A DNA stretch of 64,000 nt from Vibrio tritonius (GCF_001547935.1 NZ_AP014635.1:1488001-1552000), one strand, 5' to 3'; shown: positions 1-9,641, counted from the stretch's first letter. Numbers and translations are program-made. Notes: generated by a model not told the origin, from the sequence alone.

Positions 1-714
1 CGTCAATTTTCTCGTTTAGGTGTTCAAGCTGACCATATCGACCCTGCCGTGCTTGAAACGGTTAACGGTGTGATGTTCCACATGAACTGTGAAAATAAAG
101 ATGTAGATGCCTTTACGTCTTTGTTGGATGCGATCTCAGAACGGTTTGGCGCTTACCTAGACAACATGGAATGGGTGAGTCTTGGTGGCGGCGTTTTCTT
201 TACTTGGCCGGGCTACGATGTTGAAAAATTAGCCGTCGCGCTTAAAGCCTTCTCTGAGCGTCACGGTGTACAACTTTACTTAGAGCCGGGTGAAGCGATC
301 ATCACTAAGACCACCGACTTAGTAGTAACGGTTGTGGACTTGGTTGAGAATGGCATGAAGACAGCTATCGTTGATTCTGCCACAGAAGCGCACCGTTTAG
401 ATACGCTGATCTATAACGAGCCAGCGTCTATTATGGAAGCGTCAGAGCAGGGTGAACACGAATACGTGATTGGTTCATGTTCTTGTTTGGCTGGCGACCA
501 ATTTTGTGTGGCTCGTTTTGCTGAGCCGCTGCAAATTGGCCAACGCCTACACATTATGGACAGTGCCGGCTATACCATGGTGAAACTCAACTGGTTTAAT
601 GGTTTGCGTATGCCAACGGTGTACTGTGAACGTTCTAATGGTGAAATTCAAAAACTCAACGAGTTTGGTTTTGAAGATTTCAAACGTTCATTGTCACAAT
701 GGTCGGTTTATTAA
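1..714 (+). CDS. nspC: Carboxynorspermidine decarboxylase, 5'-truncated
   Basis: PLP-dependent enzyme that decarboxylates carboxynorspermidine (or carboxyspermidine) to norspermidine (spermidine), the last step of the Vibrio norspermidine route that feeds biofilm signalling. The reading frame is open from base 1, so the gene enters from the left edge; 237 residues are present of an expected 370-380. The visible part is the end of the barrel and the C-terminal beta domain of a fold-type III (alanine racemase-like) decarboxylase, with a conserved LEPGEA segment and the cysteine-containing [11 protein letters not shown] segment that matches the active-site loop of this family. An internal GTG at 49 is not a real start. 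A strong hairpin follows the stop codon. Confidence 0.9.
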   Translation, partial: RQFSRLGVQADHIDPAVLETVNGVMFHMNCENKDVDAFTSLLDAISERFGAYLDNMEWVSLGGGVFFTWPGYDVEKLAVALKAFSERHGVQLYLEPGEAIITKTTDLVVTVVDLVENGMKTAIVDSATEAHRLDTLIYNEPASIMEASEQGEHEYVIGSCSCLAGDQFCVARFAEPLQIGQRLHIMDSAGYTMVKLNWFNGLRMPTVYCERSNGEIQKLNEFGFEDFKRSLSQWSVY

Positions 715-765
715 TTACTCGATGGCCATAGCCAAATAACCGCCAGACGCGGTTGCAGCCAATAC

Positions 766-796
766 AACTAGCCCGTCTAATTGGACGGGCTAGTTT
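766..796. terminator. Bidirectional terminator between nspC and chemoreceptor gene
   Basis: A perfect 12-bp stem, AACTAGCCCGTC (766-777) and GACGGGCTAGTT (784-795), closes a 6-base loop. It lies between two convergent genes. The T-run is short, so termination efficiency is inferred. Confidence 0.8.
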
Positions 797-844
797 CTCG
801 GTGCTTAGAGTGTTCGTTTAATCTGCTTCATATCGGTTCTGCTA

Positions 845-2452
845 TTAGAGAACAAAACGTTTTAACTCGCCATCAAGCTGACGGGATAAGTCGGCCAATT
901 TTTCGCTTTCTTCTGCTAGATAATTTGCCGCTTGAGACATTTCGGAAGCAGAATCATTAATGCCACTCACGTTTTTATTCATGTCTTCTGCAACGACGCT
1001 TTGCTCTTCCGCTGCGGTCGCGATTTGTGTTGCGTTGTCACTGACTTTTCGAATGTGGCTAACGATAAGGGATAAATCACTGCCCGCATTTTCAGCACGT
1101 TCCACACTGTCGTAAGCCAATTTTTGACTTGTTTCCATTGAGGTTGCAGAAGCCATAGCTAATTGTTGCAAGCGGTTGATGGTGGTTTGAATTTCATCCG
1201 TTGAGTGGTGAGTTCGGCTTGCCAAATTACGCACTTCTTCGGCAACGACTGCAAACCCACGGCCTTGTTCACCAGCGCGTGCAGCTTCAATGGCGGCATT
1301 TAATGCCAAGAGATTCGTTTGCTCAGAGATGCCACTAATGACGGCAGTGACTTCACTGATTTCCATTACGCCTTCTTTCAGTTTCGTGACTTGGTTGTTG
1401 GCACTTTCTAGTTCATCTGTGAGGGCTTTAATACTGTCCACACTGGCGTGAACATCTTTATCTCCCATATTGGCTTCATTACTTGCTTCTTGGGTATCTT
1501 TCGCCGTATCTTCCGCATGACGTGCTACCTCAGAGACAGTTGCACTCATTTCATTCATTGCGGTTGCAAGGCTATTTAATTGCCCTTGCTGACTAATAAC
1601 AGATTGACTTGTTTCTTCTGCGGTGGAAGCGATACGTACAGCCGCTTCTGCCACTGCATTAGCTGAGGTTACCGATTGAGAAAGTGCCTCATGCACGGCA
1701 CCAATACTTTCATTCACTCGTTTACCGAGAATACCGATCTCATCCTTACCGTCATAATCGACGCGGGCTGTGAGATCGCCTTTTGCGATTTTGTACATGG
1801 TTTGTACAATCTTTTCGAGCGGTTGTAAGATAGAATTACGCACGACCACGCCTAGAATGATCATAATTATAACCACAATCGCGGCAGCAATAGCCATTGA
1901 TGTAAATTGTTGGTTAACTGCTGTTTCAATATCATCAATTAACATACCTGAGCCAACAACCCACCCCCAAGGTGCGAAACCTTGAACAAAAGATAGCTTT
2001 TTGGCATTAGTTCCGTTACTTAACTGCCAGTCGTATTCAATTTTCCCGCTTTTTCCTCCTTTGGCAATATTCACTGCACGTAACCATACGTTATCGGCTG
2101 CTGGGTTACTACCGCCCATGGTTTTACCGATTAAATCGGGTTGCACCGGATGAACAATCGCGCGCCGACTCTCATCAATGACAAACACATAGTTACCATT
2201 ATCGTAACGTTGGTTATTGATGAGCTCTTTGGCGAGTTTTTGTGCTTGCTCCTTAGGATAGATAGCGTTGAGATGCGAGATTTGGGAAAGCGTACTTTGT
2301 ACTACTGCTTTGAGCCGGGCTTCTCGTTCGAATTTGAGGTTGTCTTCTAGGGCGTTTGCGGCAATGAGCAGCATACAAATAAACCCTAAGACACTCGCGA
2401 TTAAAATTAGAGTAAACTTGTGGCCAACTTTAATATTTTTTAGATGAAACAT
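845..2452 (-). CDS. Methyl-accepting chemotaxis protein with single Cache domain
   Basis: Inner-membrane chemoreceptor signalling to the CheA/CheW array. Order: transmembrane helix 1 near residues 12-32, periplasmic sCache-type sensor (about 35-185) with typical FVIDE and GWVVGSGM segments, transmembrane helix 2 (about 188-208), HAMP (about 210-265), and a long cytoplasmic signalling coiled coil whose tip reads [20 protein letters not shown]. The C-terminus (KRFVL) lacks the NWETF-like CheR/CheB tether. The frame can be opened at a GTG at 2464, but TAGGTGG overlaps that codon and sits 8-9 bases before the ATG at 2452, so I start there (535 aa). Such sCache receptors often bind small carboxylates; the ligand here is unknown. 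Confidence 0.9.
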   Translation of the reverse strand: MFHLKNIKVGHKFTLILIASVLGFICMLLIAANALEDNLKFEREARLKAVVQSTLSQISHLNAIYPKEQAQKLAKELINNQRYDNGNYVFVIDESRRAIVHPVQPDLIGKTMGGSNPAADNVWLRAVNIAKGGKSGKIEYDWQLSNGTNAKKLSFVQGFAPWGWVVGSGMLIDDIETAVNQQFTSMAIAAAIVVIIMIILGVVVRNSILQPLEKIVQTMYKIAKGDLTARVDYDGKDEIGILGKRVNESIGAVHEALSQSVTSANAVAEAAVRIASTAEETSQSVISQQGQLNSLATAMNEMSATVSEVARHAEDTAKDTQEASNEANMGDKDVHASVDSIKALTDELESANNQVTKLKEGVMEISEVTAVISGISEQTNLLALNAAIEAARAGEQGRGFAVVAEEVRNLASRTHHSTDEIQTTINRLQQLAMASATSMETSQKLAYDSVERAENAGSDLSLIVSHIRKVSDNATQIATAAEEQSVVAEDMNKNVSGINDSASEMSQAANYLAEESEKLADLSRQLDGELKRFVL

Positions 2453-2649
2453 TACGATTACCACCTAGCTAGGTTACACGCACTTGGGTTGCGTTTAGGT
2501 TGTTGATTCTGTTTTGGGGGAATGTTTATGAAACGTATTGAGCACTCAATGAGTTCCATAATAAAGCGTGGTAGAAAAGAATGAATTTTCTACCACAAAC
2601 GAAGTAGAGTGTTAACTAGCTCAAGATTTTTTTTGCGGTGAGTAATAAA

Positions 2650-2674
2650 AGGAGATAGTGAAGGACTATCTCCT
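2650..2674 (-). terminator. Terminator hairpin of the GcvR-like gene
   Basis: AGGAGATAGT (2650-2659) pairs perfectly with ACTATCTCCT (2665-2674) around GAAGG. On the minus strand the stem is followed by TTTTATT, consistent with ending transcripts from the ACT-domain gene. The rest of the roughly 300-base gap to the chemoreceptor start holds no gene I can support. Confidence 0.65.
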
Positions 2675-2694
2675 GAATAATATGGTTAGTGGCA

Positions 2695-2750
2695 TATCCC
2701 AATGACCTAAAGATGCAAATTCAGAGCTCCATTAAGGTTAGTTGGGTGTA
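2695..2750. repeat. Short degenerate copy of the TATACCC inverted-repeat element
   Basis: The left end TATCCCAATGACCTAAAGATGC and right end TAAGGTTAGTTGGGTGTA resemble the termini of the 265-bp element at 3382-3646, with almost the whole interior missing. It lies immediately downstream of the GcvR-like stop codon. Confidence 0.55.
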
Positions 2751-2753
2751 GAA

Positions 2754-3269
2754 TCATTTTGATGTAATCATGACACGAGTGTCTTCAGAAAGAGACTCCA
2801 ATTCTTTAGCAAGATCGTCTATCTGTCTGTCTGCTGGAAGCCTCAACGCGATATTGGCAGTAAAAATACTGGCTTGCACACCACCGTCGTTAGCGATGAA
2901 AACGCGGTTACAGTCCATATCCAATAACGTAATGCCTTGGGAGTCGAGTAGGTGAGTAATATCGTTGACGATACCGGTTCGATCGTTAGCATCCAAACGC
3001 AATTTAAACACGGTATGTTCATCGTGCGGCTGAACATCACTGTCTACAATACTGACTGTCAGCTCAGGGTAGGAAATAAACGCATCTTTGACGATGTCAG
3101 CACGATCAATAGGGACTTCAACCTTAATAATAGCGGCTATTTGTTGGTCAATAAAATTGACTTTACTAATGAGCCACTTACCTTCGTTCTCATTGGTAAT
3201 CGCTGCCAAGTTCTTCAATGTGCTTGGTGAGGTTTTGCCAATAAAGCTGACTACAAAGTTCGAAATCAT
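2754..3269 (-). CDS. Double-ACT-domain protein, GcvR family
   Basis: 171-residue cytoplasmic protein made of two ACT domains (about 3-75 and 85-165). The second contains DRTGIVNDITHLL, the typical ligand-loop and helix of ACT modules. The family member GcvR in E. coli represses the glycine cleavage system by binding GcvA; Vibrio genomes carry several GcvR-like paralogues, so regulation of glycine metabolism is only a family-based guess. No DNA-binding domain is present, so it would act through a partner. Start ATG is preceded by GGAGAG at 5 bases. A hairpin terminator lies downstream. Confidence 0.8.
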   Translation of the reverse strand: MISNFVVSFIGKTSPSTLKNLAAITNENEGKWLISKVNFIDQQIAAIIKVEVPIDRADIVKDAFISYPELTVSIVDSDVQPHDEHTVFKLRLDANDRTGIVNDITHLLDSQGITLLDMDCNRVFIANDGGVQASIFTANIALRLPADRQIDDLAKELESLSEDTRVMITSK

Positions 3270-3381
3270 AACAACTCTCCAAACGTTCGGTTGGGCTAAG
3301 ATACGTGACGCTATCTGTCCTCAGGTGAGGACCTGTATCTGGTGTGCGAAACTAAGGTTTCAGCAGCCACTTGAGATTAGA

Positions 3382-3646
3382 TATACCCAAATGACCTCAG
3401 GATGCAGACTTCAGAGCTTCATCAACGAGCACAGGTCAAGCTCAATGACGGCAGGAATGGCATTCCCTTTCAACGTCATAGGGCGCAGATATGGGCTTGT
3501 TGATGAGCTCCCAAAGGGCAAGTTGTATTCGCTTCTATGCTGCGTTACCGATTTTCTACGTAGAATAACTATGTATTCAAATCGGTGCCTTGCCTATAAG
3601 CGAATACATTCTCGCTGAAACAGCATCTTGAGGTTACTTGGGTATA
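3382..3646. repeat. 265-bp dispersed element with 24-bp terminal inverted repeats
   Basis: The left end TATACCCAAATGACCTCAGG plus ATGC and the reverse complement of the right end, TATACCCAAGTAACCTCAAG plus ATGC, agree at 21 of 24 positions. The interior has sub-palindromes: TTCTACGTAGAA, flanking CGATTT/AAATCG, and opposed GTATTCGC/GCGAATAC. No coding capacity is convincing; an open frame across it is a by-product of the repeat. Related fragments occur at 2695, 3855, 32551 and 50472. It looks like a non-autonomous (MITE-like) element. Confidence 0.75.
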
Positions 3647-3854
3647 GTTAGTGTATTACGTGAGAAAAAACAGGCTATGACCTTCTTCAAAGATCCACAA
3701 GTTGTTTCTAATACTCCTATTAAGAGGTAGAGCTAACTTTTTGAACTAGCGAGGATCCATGCCAGCAATAGTGATTTGTATTCGCTGAATTCTGAGTACA
3801 ATAGTATGACAAAATTAGTACTCTGGATTTGTTATCATCAAGTTCAAATGTGAC

Positions 3855-3918
3855 TATACCCAAATAACCTCAAGATACATTCTCGCTGAAACAGCATTTT
3901 AAGGTTACTTGGGTTATA
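3855..3918. repeat. 64-bp deletion derivative of the TATACCC element
   Basis: Both termini of the 265-bp element are present (TATACCCAAATAACCTCAAG at left, AAGGTTACTTGGGTTATA at right), and the interior is reduced to CATTCTCGCTGAAACAGC, which matches the right-hand interior of the full copy. The remainder of the 740-base gap 3270-4009 carries only this, the full copy and the small palindrome at 3943. Confidence 0.7.
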
Positions 3919-3942
3919 GCGTTATCTATAGATGACAAGTAC

Positions 3943-3957
3943 AGTAGAGACTCTACT
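3943..3957. promoter_or_regulatory. 15-bp perfect palindrome upstream of cinA-like gene
   Basis: AGTAGAGACTCTACT is a perfect odd palindrome 53 bases before the CinA-family start codon. It could be an operator or a cruciform-prone site. I cannot assign a regulator. Confidence 0.35.
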
Positions 3958-4009
3958 CTTATTAGAGTTGCTGATCAGAGCGGTCGAAAGAACAATAAGG
4001 TGAAAGTAT

Positions 4010-5251
4010 ATGCTTAAAATTGCGATGTTGAGTACCGGAGAAGAAGTTCTACATGGGGACATCGTCGATACGAATGCCGCGTGGTTAGGTCGAGAATGTT
4101 TTCAACATGGCTTTGCTTTAGCCAAACGTTCCACTGTTGGAGATAGTCAAGCAACGATTACCGAAGAGTTGATGATGCTGAGCTTTAATTATGATGTGGT
4201 GATCGTCAATGGTGGCTTGGGGCCGACAAGTGATGACTTAAGCGCTGTAGCGGCAGGAGAGGCGGCAGAGCAACCATTAGTGTTGTTTCCAGAATGGGTC
4301 AAAGTAATGGAAGGCTTTTTTGCGTCACGTAATAAAAAGATGCCTGAAAGCAACTTAAAGCAGGCAATGTTGCCAGAAAAAGCAACGATCGTGGACAACC
4401 CGATCGGTACAGCTTGTGGATTTAAATTACTGATCAATGACTGTTGGTTCTATTTTACTCCCGGGGTGCCGAGTGAGTTTAAGCGAATGGTTAGCGAGCA
4501 GATACTACCTGATCTCTCCGCCATGTACCCAGAAGAGCCTCGTTTGGAATGCAGCTATTTTTATACCTTTGGTTCGTCTGAATCCGGTCTTTCCGATATT
4601 CTCGATAAAATGCAATTGCCGGAAGGTTATTCGTTGGGCTACCGTTCTTATTTACCATTTATCGAAATCAAGTTGTTTGGTCCGGCGGGCGATGATGATG
4701 TTCGTTTAAAATTGGCTCAAATAATCTATCGTCATATCGAGCCTTTCCTTGTGAGCGTGGATGAACCCATGCTCGACCATTTAGGCCATTTAATGCAGGA
4801 TAAACAACAAACGCTGTCGATTGCTGAGCAAAGCAGTAAAGGGTGGTTATCTTATTGGCTACAAGGTAACAGTAATATTGAGCAGCTTTGTGGTCATAGT
4901 TGGGTATTGAGTCAGAAAGTCGAAGCTGATCTAGGAATAAAAGACCCGTTAGCTGCGGCATTTGCTTTGGCAGGCGCTACCAAAGAAAAATGTGGTACCC
5001 ATCTCGCGTTGGTCACGGGACCCTTAACGGATGACGATCAATTTACGGTTGCGTTGTCAGCTCCTGAGGGAGAGTGGGGACAAATTTTCCGCTTTAGTCG
5101 GCGTTATACTGCAGACGACCAGAAACAGGTTATTGGTACGCTAGCGGCAGATATGTTGCGCCGCTATTTATCCGGCAAACCAGTCTTTACTCAGTACAAT
5201 GCAACAATGAAAGTAAAAGAGCTTTACCTTCCTGCTAGTGCGTTAAATTAA
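4010..5251 (+). CDS. CinA-family protein (YfaY-like) with degenerate deamidase domain
   Basis: 413 aa. Residues about 3-170 form a MoaB/MogA-like (MoCF) domain with the conserved GGLGPTSDD motif; members with this domain hydrolyse ADP-ribose or other nucleotide diphosphates. The C-terminal PncC-like domain normally carries ESCTGG with the catalytic serine for nicotinamide mononucleotide deamidation. Here the equivalent segment reads SIAEQSSKGWLS, so deamidase activity is doubtful; this matches my memory of the E. coli YfaY paralogue. AAGGTG lies 7 bases before the ATG. The gene stands alone after a repeat-rich gap. Confidence 0.8.
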   Translation: MLKIAMLSTGEEVLHGDIVDTNAAWLGRECFQHGFALAKRSTVGDSQATITEELMMLSFNYDVVIVNGGLGPTSDDLSAVAAGEAAEQPLVLFPEWVKVMEGFFASRNKKMPESNLKQAMLPEKATIVDNPIGTACGFKLLINDCWFYFTPGVPSEFKRMVSEQILPDLSAMYPEEPRLECSYFYTFGSSESGLSDILDKMQLPEGYSLGYRSYLPFIEIKLFGPAGDDDVRLKLAQIIYRHIEPFLVSVDEPMLDHLGHLMQDKQQTLSIAEQSSKGWLSYWLQGNSNIEQLCGHSWVLSQKVEADLGIKDPLAAAFALAGATKEKCGTHLALVTGPLTDDDQFTVALSAPEGEWGQIFRFSRRYTADDQKQVIGTLAADMLRRYLSGKPVFTQYNATMKVKELYLPASALN

Positions 5252-5263
5252 TTTCCCCTTTTA

Positions 5264-5295
5264 GTGAGGGTAGGGGGCATTTGACCTATCCTCAC
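5264..5295 (+). terminator. Hairpin after the CinA-family gene
   Basis: GTGAGGGTAGG (5264-5274) pairs with CCTATCCTCAC (5285-5295) with one G-T wobble. It is 12 bases after the stop codon. The downstream sequence is not T-rich, so it may be a weak or Rho-assisted terminator. Confidence 0.5.
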
Positions 5296-5519
5296 CTTGT
5301 CATTATCGTTCTCATACGTTCTTTAGTGCCATCAATATTATGAATGATAAGCTTATTCCCAATAGAATGAGATAATCATTTTTTATGCGTAATTTGTCTA
5401 AGAACTAACCACCTGATTTCGATAGAGAGCTTAATTAATAGTCAAAATTGCGCTTTTTTTACTGGTTTTTATCGGTACACTAAATCGACCAATAAACAAT
5501 AAGTCGGCAGGAGGCTGGT

Positions 5520-5774
5520 ATGTTTAACCAATCCAAATTGTTGGTCTGGTATGAGGTAGCAAGTCAAAAAGTCGTTTTAGGTGAAGCGCTTAGCAGTGGT
5601 GTTTATGATATTGCATCTATGTGGCGGCATGTCCCAACAGATTGGGAAGAGCAGGACCGTTTAGGCTATCGTTTATCTTTGTTTGATGCTGATGGCAGAG
5701 AGATTGCCGCTAAACCGATCTCCGTAGGGTTGGTTGATGAAATCCTTTCCGGAATGAAACAAGCCAGAGCATAG
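5520..5774 (+). CDS. Small conserved-type protein of unknown function
   Basis: 84 aa, cytoplasmic (no signal peptide or membrane helix), slightly acidic. I do not recognise the family. AGGAGG lies just upstream of the ATG, a strong ribosome binding site that supports translation. Its last codons form the left arm of a terminator shared with the convergent yfaE gene. A 268-base gap with no other gene lies before it. Confidence 0.7.
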   Translation: MFNQSKLLVWYEVASQKVVLGEALSSGVYDIASMWRHVPTDWEEQDRLGYRLSLFDADGREIAAKPISVGLVDEILSGMKQARA

Positions 5775-5788
5775 CTCTGGCTTTTCTT
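5761..5788. terminator. Terminator overlapping the end of the small ORF
   Basis: AAGCCAGAGC (5761-5770) and GCTCTGGCTT (5774-5783) form a perfect 10-bp stem with loop ATA, followed by TTCTTT. The TAG stop codon (5772-5774) sits in and next to the loop, so the coding sequence itself supplies the left arm. Confidence 0.8.
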
Positions 5789-5812
5789 TCTGGTTCAAAT
5801 GCGTGTAACGGA

Positions 5813-6091
5813 TTACGCGCGTTTGGCTTTTACTTGATAACGAACATCTTTTAACGTAACTGCAGTTTTGGCCTTACAAATACAAGGCAAAACCTCTCCG
5901 GGTTGCGTATATGCCATGGCAAAACCAACGTACTCCACGGAGCCATCAACTAACTTGCAACGGCAAGCTCCACAATGCCCATCTCGGCAGTGATATTCTG
6001 GAACAAGACCTGCTTGCTCCATAGTTTCTAACAACGTATTTGATGAATTTGACTCAATGGTAATGCTGTCGTTGATTTTGACCTGTGCCAT
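5813..6091 (-). CDS. yfaE: [2Fe-2S] ferredoxin for ribonucleotide reductase maintenance
   Basis: 92-residue plant-type ferredoxin with cluster ligands Cys35, Cys40, Cys43 (CRDGHCGAC) and a fourth near residue 70-72 (PCICK). YfaE in E. coli supplies electrons that assemble and repair the diferric-tyrosyl radical cofactor of NrdB. The start codon overlaps the nrdB stop in TAATG, so the two are translationally coupled in the nrdA-nrdB-yfaE order. Length and context agree with the family. Confidence 0.92.
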   Translation of the reverse strand: MAQVKINDSITIESNSSNTLLETMEQAGLVPEYHCRDGHCGACRCKLVDGSVEYVGFAMAYTQPGEVLPCICKAKTAVTLKDVRYQVKAKRA

Positions 6092-7224
6092 TACAGTTCG
6101 AAGCCCTCGAAGTCATCACTATTGACTTCAGTATCGATTTGGCCAACCAAGTAAGAGCTGATTTCAGCTTCTTGTGGTGCAACCTGTACGTTATCCGAAG
6201 AGAGCCACGCATTGATCCAAGGAATCGGGTTGGTCGTTGCGCCTGGGTAAGCTGCATCTAAGCCAACCGCTTGCATACGGATGTTGGTGATGTATTCAAC
6301 GTATTGGCATAGAATGTCTTTATTCAAACCGATCATTGAGCCATCTTTAAATAGGTATTCAGCCCACTCTTTTTCTTGTTCAGCTGCTTCTTTGAACAGG
6401 TCAAAACACTCTTGCTTAGCTTCTTCGGCAACTTGAATGAATGAAAAATCATCCATACCATTACGCAACAAGTTAATCATGTGCTGAGTTCCCGTTAGGT
6501 GCAACGCTTCATCGCGGGCAATCAGTTTAATGATTTTGGCATTACCTTCCATCAGTTCGCGTTCCGCAAAAGCGAATGAACAAGCAAAACTGACGTAGAA
6601 ACGAATCGCTTCTAGCGCGTTTACAGACATCAAGCATAAGTAGAGTTGTTTCTTCAGCGCCTGTAGGCTCACACTGACGTTTTCGCCATTGAGATTATGT
6701 TCGCCTTCACCAAAACGATGGTAGTCATTGGTTAGTTGAATGAGCTTGTCATAATAGTGAGAAATGTCTTTGGCACGTTTGATGATGTGGTCGTTTTCAA
6801 CAATATCGTCAAATACGAGCGCAGGATCATTTACGATGTTACGAATGATGTGCGTGTATGAGCGAGAGTGAATCGTTTCAGAAAATGACCATGTTTCAAT
6901 CCAAGTTTCTAGCTCAGGTAGAGAAACCAATGGTAGTAGTGCGACGTTTGGACTGCGCCCTTGGATAGAATCCAACAGAGTTTGATATTTCAAGTTAGAG
7001 ATGAAGATGTGTTTTTCATGCTCTGGTAGCTTGGCGTAATCGATGCGATCTGAAGATACGTCAACTTCTTCTGGACGCCAGAAGAAAGAGAGTTGCTTTT
7101 CAATAAGCTTTTCAAAGATTTCGTATTTCTGTTGGTCGTAGCGCGCTACGTTTACTGGCTGACCTAAGAACATAGGTTCTTTCAATTGGTCATTTTTTGT
7201 TTGAGTAAAAGTACTGTAAGCCAT
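6091..7224 (-). CDS. nrdB: Class Ia ribonucleotide reductase, beta subunit
   Basis: Small subunit carrying the diiron-tyrosyl radical that NrdA needs to reduce ribonucleoside diphosphates to deoxynucleotides. 377 aa, against 376 in E. coli. Ligand motifs are visible: the ETIHSRSY segment supplies Glu, His and the radical Tyr, AFAERE supplies a Glu, and ARDEALHL supplies Glu and His. The C-terminus ([12 protein letters not shown]) is the conserved tail that docks on NrdA. It follows nrdA after a 131-base spacer containing a hairpin and overlaps yfaE by one base. Confidence 0.97.
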   Translation of the reverse strand: MAYSTFTQTKNDQLKEPMFLGQPVNVARYDQQKYEIFEKLIEKQLSFFWRPEEVDVSSDRIDYAKLPEHEKHIFISNLKYQTLLDSIQGRSPNVALLPLVSLPELETWIETWSFSETIHSRSYTHIIRNIVNDPALVFDDIVENDHIIKRAKDISHYYDKLIQLTNDYHRFGEGEHNLNGENVSVSLQALKKQLYLCLMSVNALEAIRFYVSFACSFAFAERELMEGNAKIIKLIARDEALHLTGTQHMINLLRNGMDDFSFIQVAEEAKQECFDLFKEAAEQEKEWAEYLFKDGSMIGLNKDILCQYVEYITNIRMQAVGLDAAYPGATTNPIPWINAWLSSDNVQVAPQEAEISSYLVGQIDTEVNSDDFEGFEL

Positions 7225-7294
7225 GTCACTTTCATCCGTTTGGTTACTGCTATTGAACTTGCAGCAACGTTCAAATTAATGAGGGTTTGCTCTG

Positions 7295-7326
7295 CAAAGG
7301 AGTCACTTATCCAAGTAACTCCTTTG
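7295..7326 (-). terminator. Intercistronic hairpin between nrdA and nrdB
   Basis: CAAAGGAGT (7295-7303) pairs with ACTCCTTTG (7318-7326), with inner ACTT/AAGT and outer GCTCTG/CAGAGC pairing possible. No T-run follows on the minus strand, so it more likely stabilises or processes the mRNA, or attenuates, than fully terminates. Confidence 0.5.
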
Positions 7327-7355
7327 TGGTTCAGAGCGAGATATCGTCAAACCGC

Positions 7356-9641
7356 TTAGATTTTACAAGCACCGCCTGCACAATCATCATCTTGTGGTTG
7401 AGCCACCGCGTCTTTTTGATCGTCTTTCGCACCATCACGTGTGTTATGGTAGTACAGAGTTTTAACACCAAATTTATAAGCGGTTAGCAGATCTTTTAGC
7501 AGCTGTTTCATTGGCACTTTGCCTGTTTCATAGCGGCTTGGATCGTAGTTTGTATTTGACGAAATCGCTTGGTCAACAAACTTCTGCATAACGCCTACTA
7601 AGTGTAGGTAACCATCGTTGTTTGGGATATTCCAAAGCAATTCGTAGTTATCTTTATACTTAGTAAACTCTGGAACCACTTGTTTCAAGATACCATCTTT
7701 TGACGCTTTTACCGATACGTAGCCACGAGGTGGTTCAATACCATTGGTTGCGTTCGAAATCTGAGATGAGGTTTCTGAAGGCATCAACGCGGTTAAGGTT
7801 GAGTTACGTAGACCATGTTCCATGATCTCTTTACGTAGCCCATCCCAATCGTAGTGCAGCGGCTCTTCACAAATAAGATCGATATCTTTCTTATACGTGT
7901 CGATTGGCATCAGGCCTTTCGCGTAGTTAGTTTCGTCAAACGCAGGGCAGCGACCTTGCTCTTTGGCTAAATTCATCGACGCTTTCAATAGGTAGTATTG
8001 GATCGCTTCGAAAGTACGGTGAGTTAAACCAACCGCGCTGTCATCTGAATAGCGTACGCCATTTTTCGCTAGGTAGTAAGCGTAGTTGATTACGCCAACA
8101 CCTAAAGTGCGACGGTTCATGGTCGACTTACGTGCCGCTGGTAGAGGGTAGTCCTGGTAATCCAAAAGAGCGTCTAGCGCACGAACAACCAGTTCAGACA
8201 GTTCCTCAAAGTCATCTAGAGATTTGATTTCGCCTAAGTTAAACGCAGATAGCGTACATAGCGCGATTTCACCAGAATCGTCTTCAACGTTAGTCAACGG
8301 TTTGGTCGGTAGAGCAATTTCTAAACATAGGTTAGATTGACGTACCGGTGCAACGCTGGCATCGAAAGGGCTGTGAGTATTACAGTGGTCAACGTTCTGA
8401 ATATAGATACGACCCGTTGAAGCGCGCTCTTGCATCAATAGTGCAAACAGCTCAACCGCCTTAACGGTTGTCTTCTTGATGGATGGATCATTTTCATATT
8501 TTACATACAGACGTTCGAACTTATCTTGGTCTTCGAAGAAGGCATCGTAAAGCCCTGGTACGTCAGAAGGAGAGAACAACGTAATGTTGCCGCCTTCAAC
8601 CAGACGTTGATACATCAGTTTATTCAACTGAACACCATAGTCCATATGACGAACACGGTTTTCTTCAACACCGCGGTTGTTACGCAACACTAGTAGCGAT
8701 TGAGCTTCGCCATGCCATAATGGGTAGAACACGGTAGCTGCACCGCCACGAACGCCGCCTTGAGAACAGCATTTCACAGCAGTTTGGAAATATTTGTAGA
8801 ATGGGATACAACCCGTGTGGAATGCTTCACCACCACGAATTTCAGAGCCCAATGCACGAATACGACCTGCATTGATACCAATGCCAGCACGTTGAGATAC
8901 GTAACGTACGATAGAGCTAGCGGTAGCGTTGATAGAATCTAGGCTATCACCACATTCAATCAATACACATGAGCTGAACTGACGAGTTGGGGTACGCACA
9001 CCTGCCATGATAGGGGTTGGCAGAGAGATCTTAAACGTAGACGTCGCATCGTAGAAACGTTTGATGTAGCTCAGACGCGTTTCTTTCGGATAGTTAGCAA
9101 ACAGACATGCCGCAACTAAGATGTACAGAAACTGTGCGCTTTCGTAGATTTGACCCGTCACGCGGTTTTGTACAAAGTATTTACCTTCTAGCTGTTTAAC
9201 TGCAGCGTAAGAGAAGTTCAAGTCACGGCGGTGGTCGATATAAGAGTCTAACTGGTCTAACTCGGCACGAGTGTAATCAGTTAAAAGGTGTTTATCGTAT
9301 TTACCGGTCTCAACCATTTTCGTTACGTGATCGAAAAGCGATGGTGGCTCGTATTCGCCGTACGCTTTTTTACGTAGGTGGAAAATGGCAAGACGTGCTG
9401 CCATGTATTGATAGTCTGGCGTCTCTTCAGAGATAAGATCCGCTGCAGATTTAATAATGGTTTCGTGAATGTCTGAAGTGGTGATGCCTTCATAGAACTG
9501 AATGTGAGCGCGTAGTTCTACTTGAGAAACAGAGACGTTCTCTAAACCTTCAGCCGCCCAAGTAATTACGCGGTGAATTTTGTCGAGATTGATCTTTTCT
9601 TTACGGCCATCACGTTTAGTGACAGTGAGTTCTTGGTTCAT
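7356..9641 (-). CDS. nrdA: Class Ia ribonucleoside-diphosphate reductase, alpha subunit
   Basis: Catalytic subunit, 761 aa, the same length as E. coli NrdA. Order: N-terminal ATP-cone (about 5-95) for allosteric dATP inhibition, the barrel with active-site cysteines including SSCVLIECGDS near residue 225 and the SNLCLEIALP segment, and a C-terminal swinging tail CAGGACKI with the redox-active cysteine pair. It is the first gene of nrdA-nrdB-yfaE. Upstream are two NrdR boxes, a candidate sigma-70 promoter and a DnaA box, so repression by NrdR and cell-cycle input from DnaA are expected. Confidence 0.98.
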   Translation of the reverse strand: MNQELTVTKRDGRKEKINLDKIHRVITWAAEGLENVSVSQVELRAHIQFYEGITTSDIHETIIKSAADLISEETPDYQYMAARLAIFHLRKKAYGEYEPPSLFDHVTKMVETGKYDKHLLTDYTRAELDQLDSYIDHRRDLNFSYAAVKQLEGKYFVQNRVTGQIYESAQFLYILVAACLFANYPKETRLSYIKRFYDATSTFKISLPTPIMAGVRTPTRQFSSCVLIECGDSLDSINATASSIVRYVSQRAGIGINAGRIRALGSEIRGGEAFHTGCIPFYKYFQTAVKCCSQGGVRGGAATVFYPLWHGEAQSLLVLRNNRGVEENRVRHMDYGVQLNKLMYQRLVEGGNITLFSPSDVPGLYDAFFEDQDKFERLYVKYENDPSIKKTTVKAVELFALLMQERASTGRIYIQNVDHCNTHSPFDASVAPVRQSNLCLEIALPTKPLTNVEDDSGEIALCTLSAFNLGEIKSLDDFEELSELVVRALDALLDYQDYPLPAARKSTMNRRTLGVGVINYAYYLAKNGVRYSDDSAVGLTHRTFEAIQYYLLKASMNLAKEQGRCPAFDETNYAKGLMPIDTYKKDIDLICEEPLHYDWDGLRKEIMEHGLRNSTLTALMPSETSSQISNATNGIEPPRGYVSVKASKDGILKQVVPEFTKYKDNYELLWNIPNNDGYLHLVGVMQKFVDQAISSNTNYDPSRYETGKVPMKQLLKDLLTAYKFGVKTLYYHNTRDGAKDDQKDAVAQPQDDDCAGGACKI

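Noticed and set aside
3088..3618. A 176-codon plus-strand open frame across the GcvR-like gene start and the 265-bp repeat
   Set aside because: It is antisense to the 5' part of the GcvR-like gene and then reads through repeat sequence; no family-like segment or ribosome binding site.
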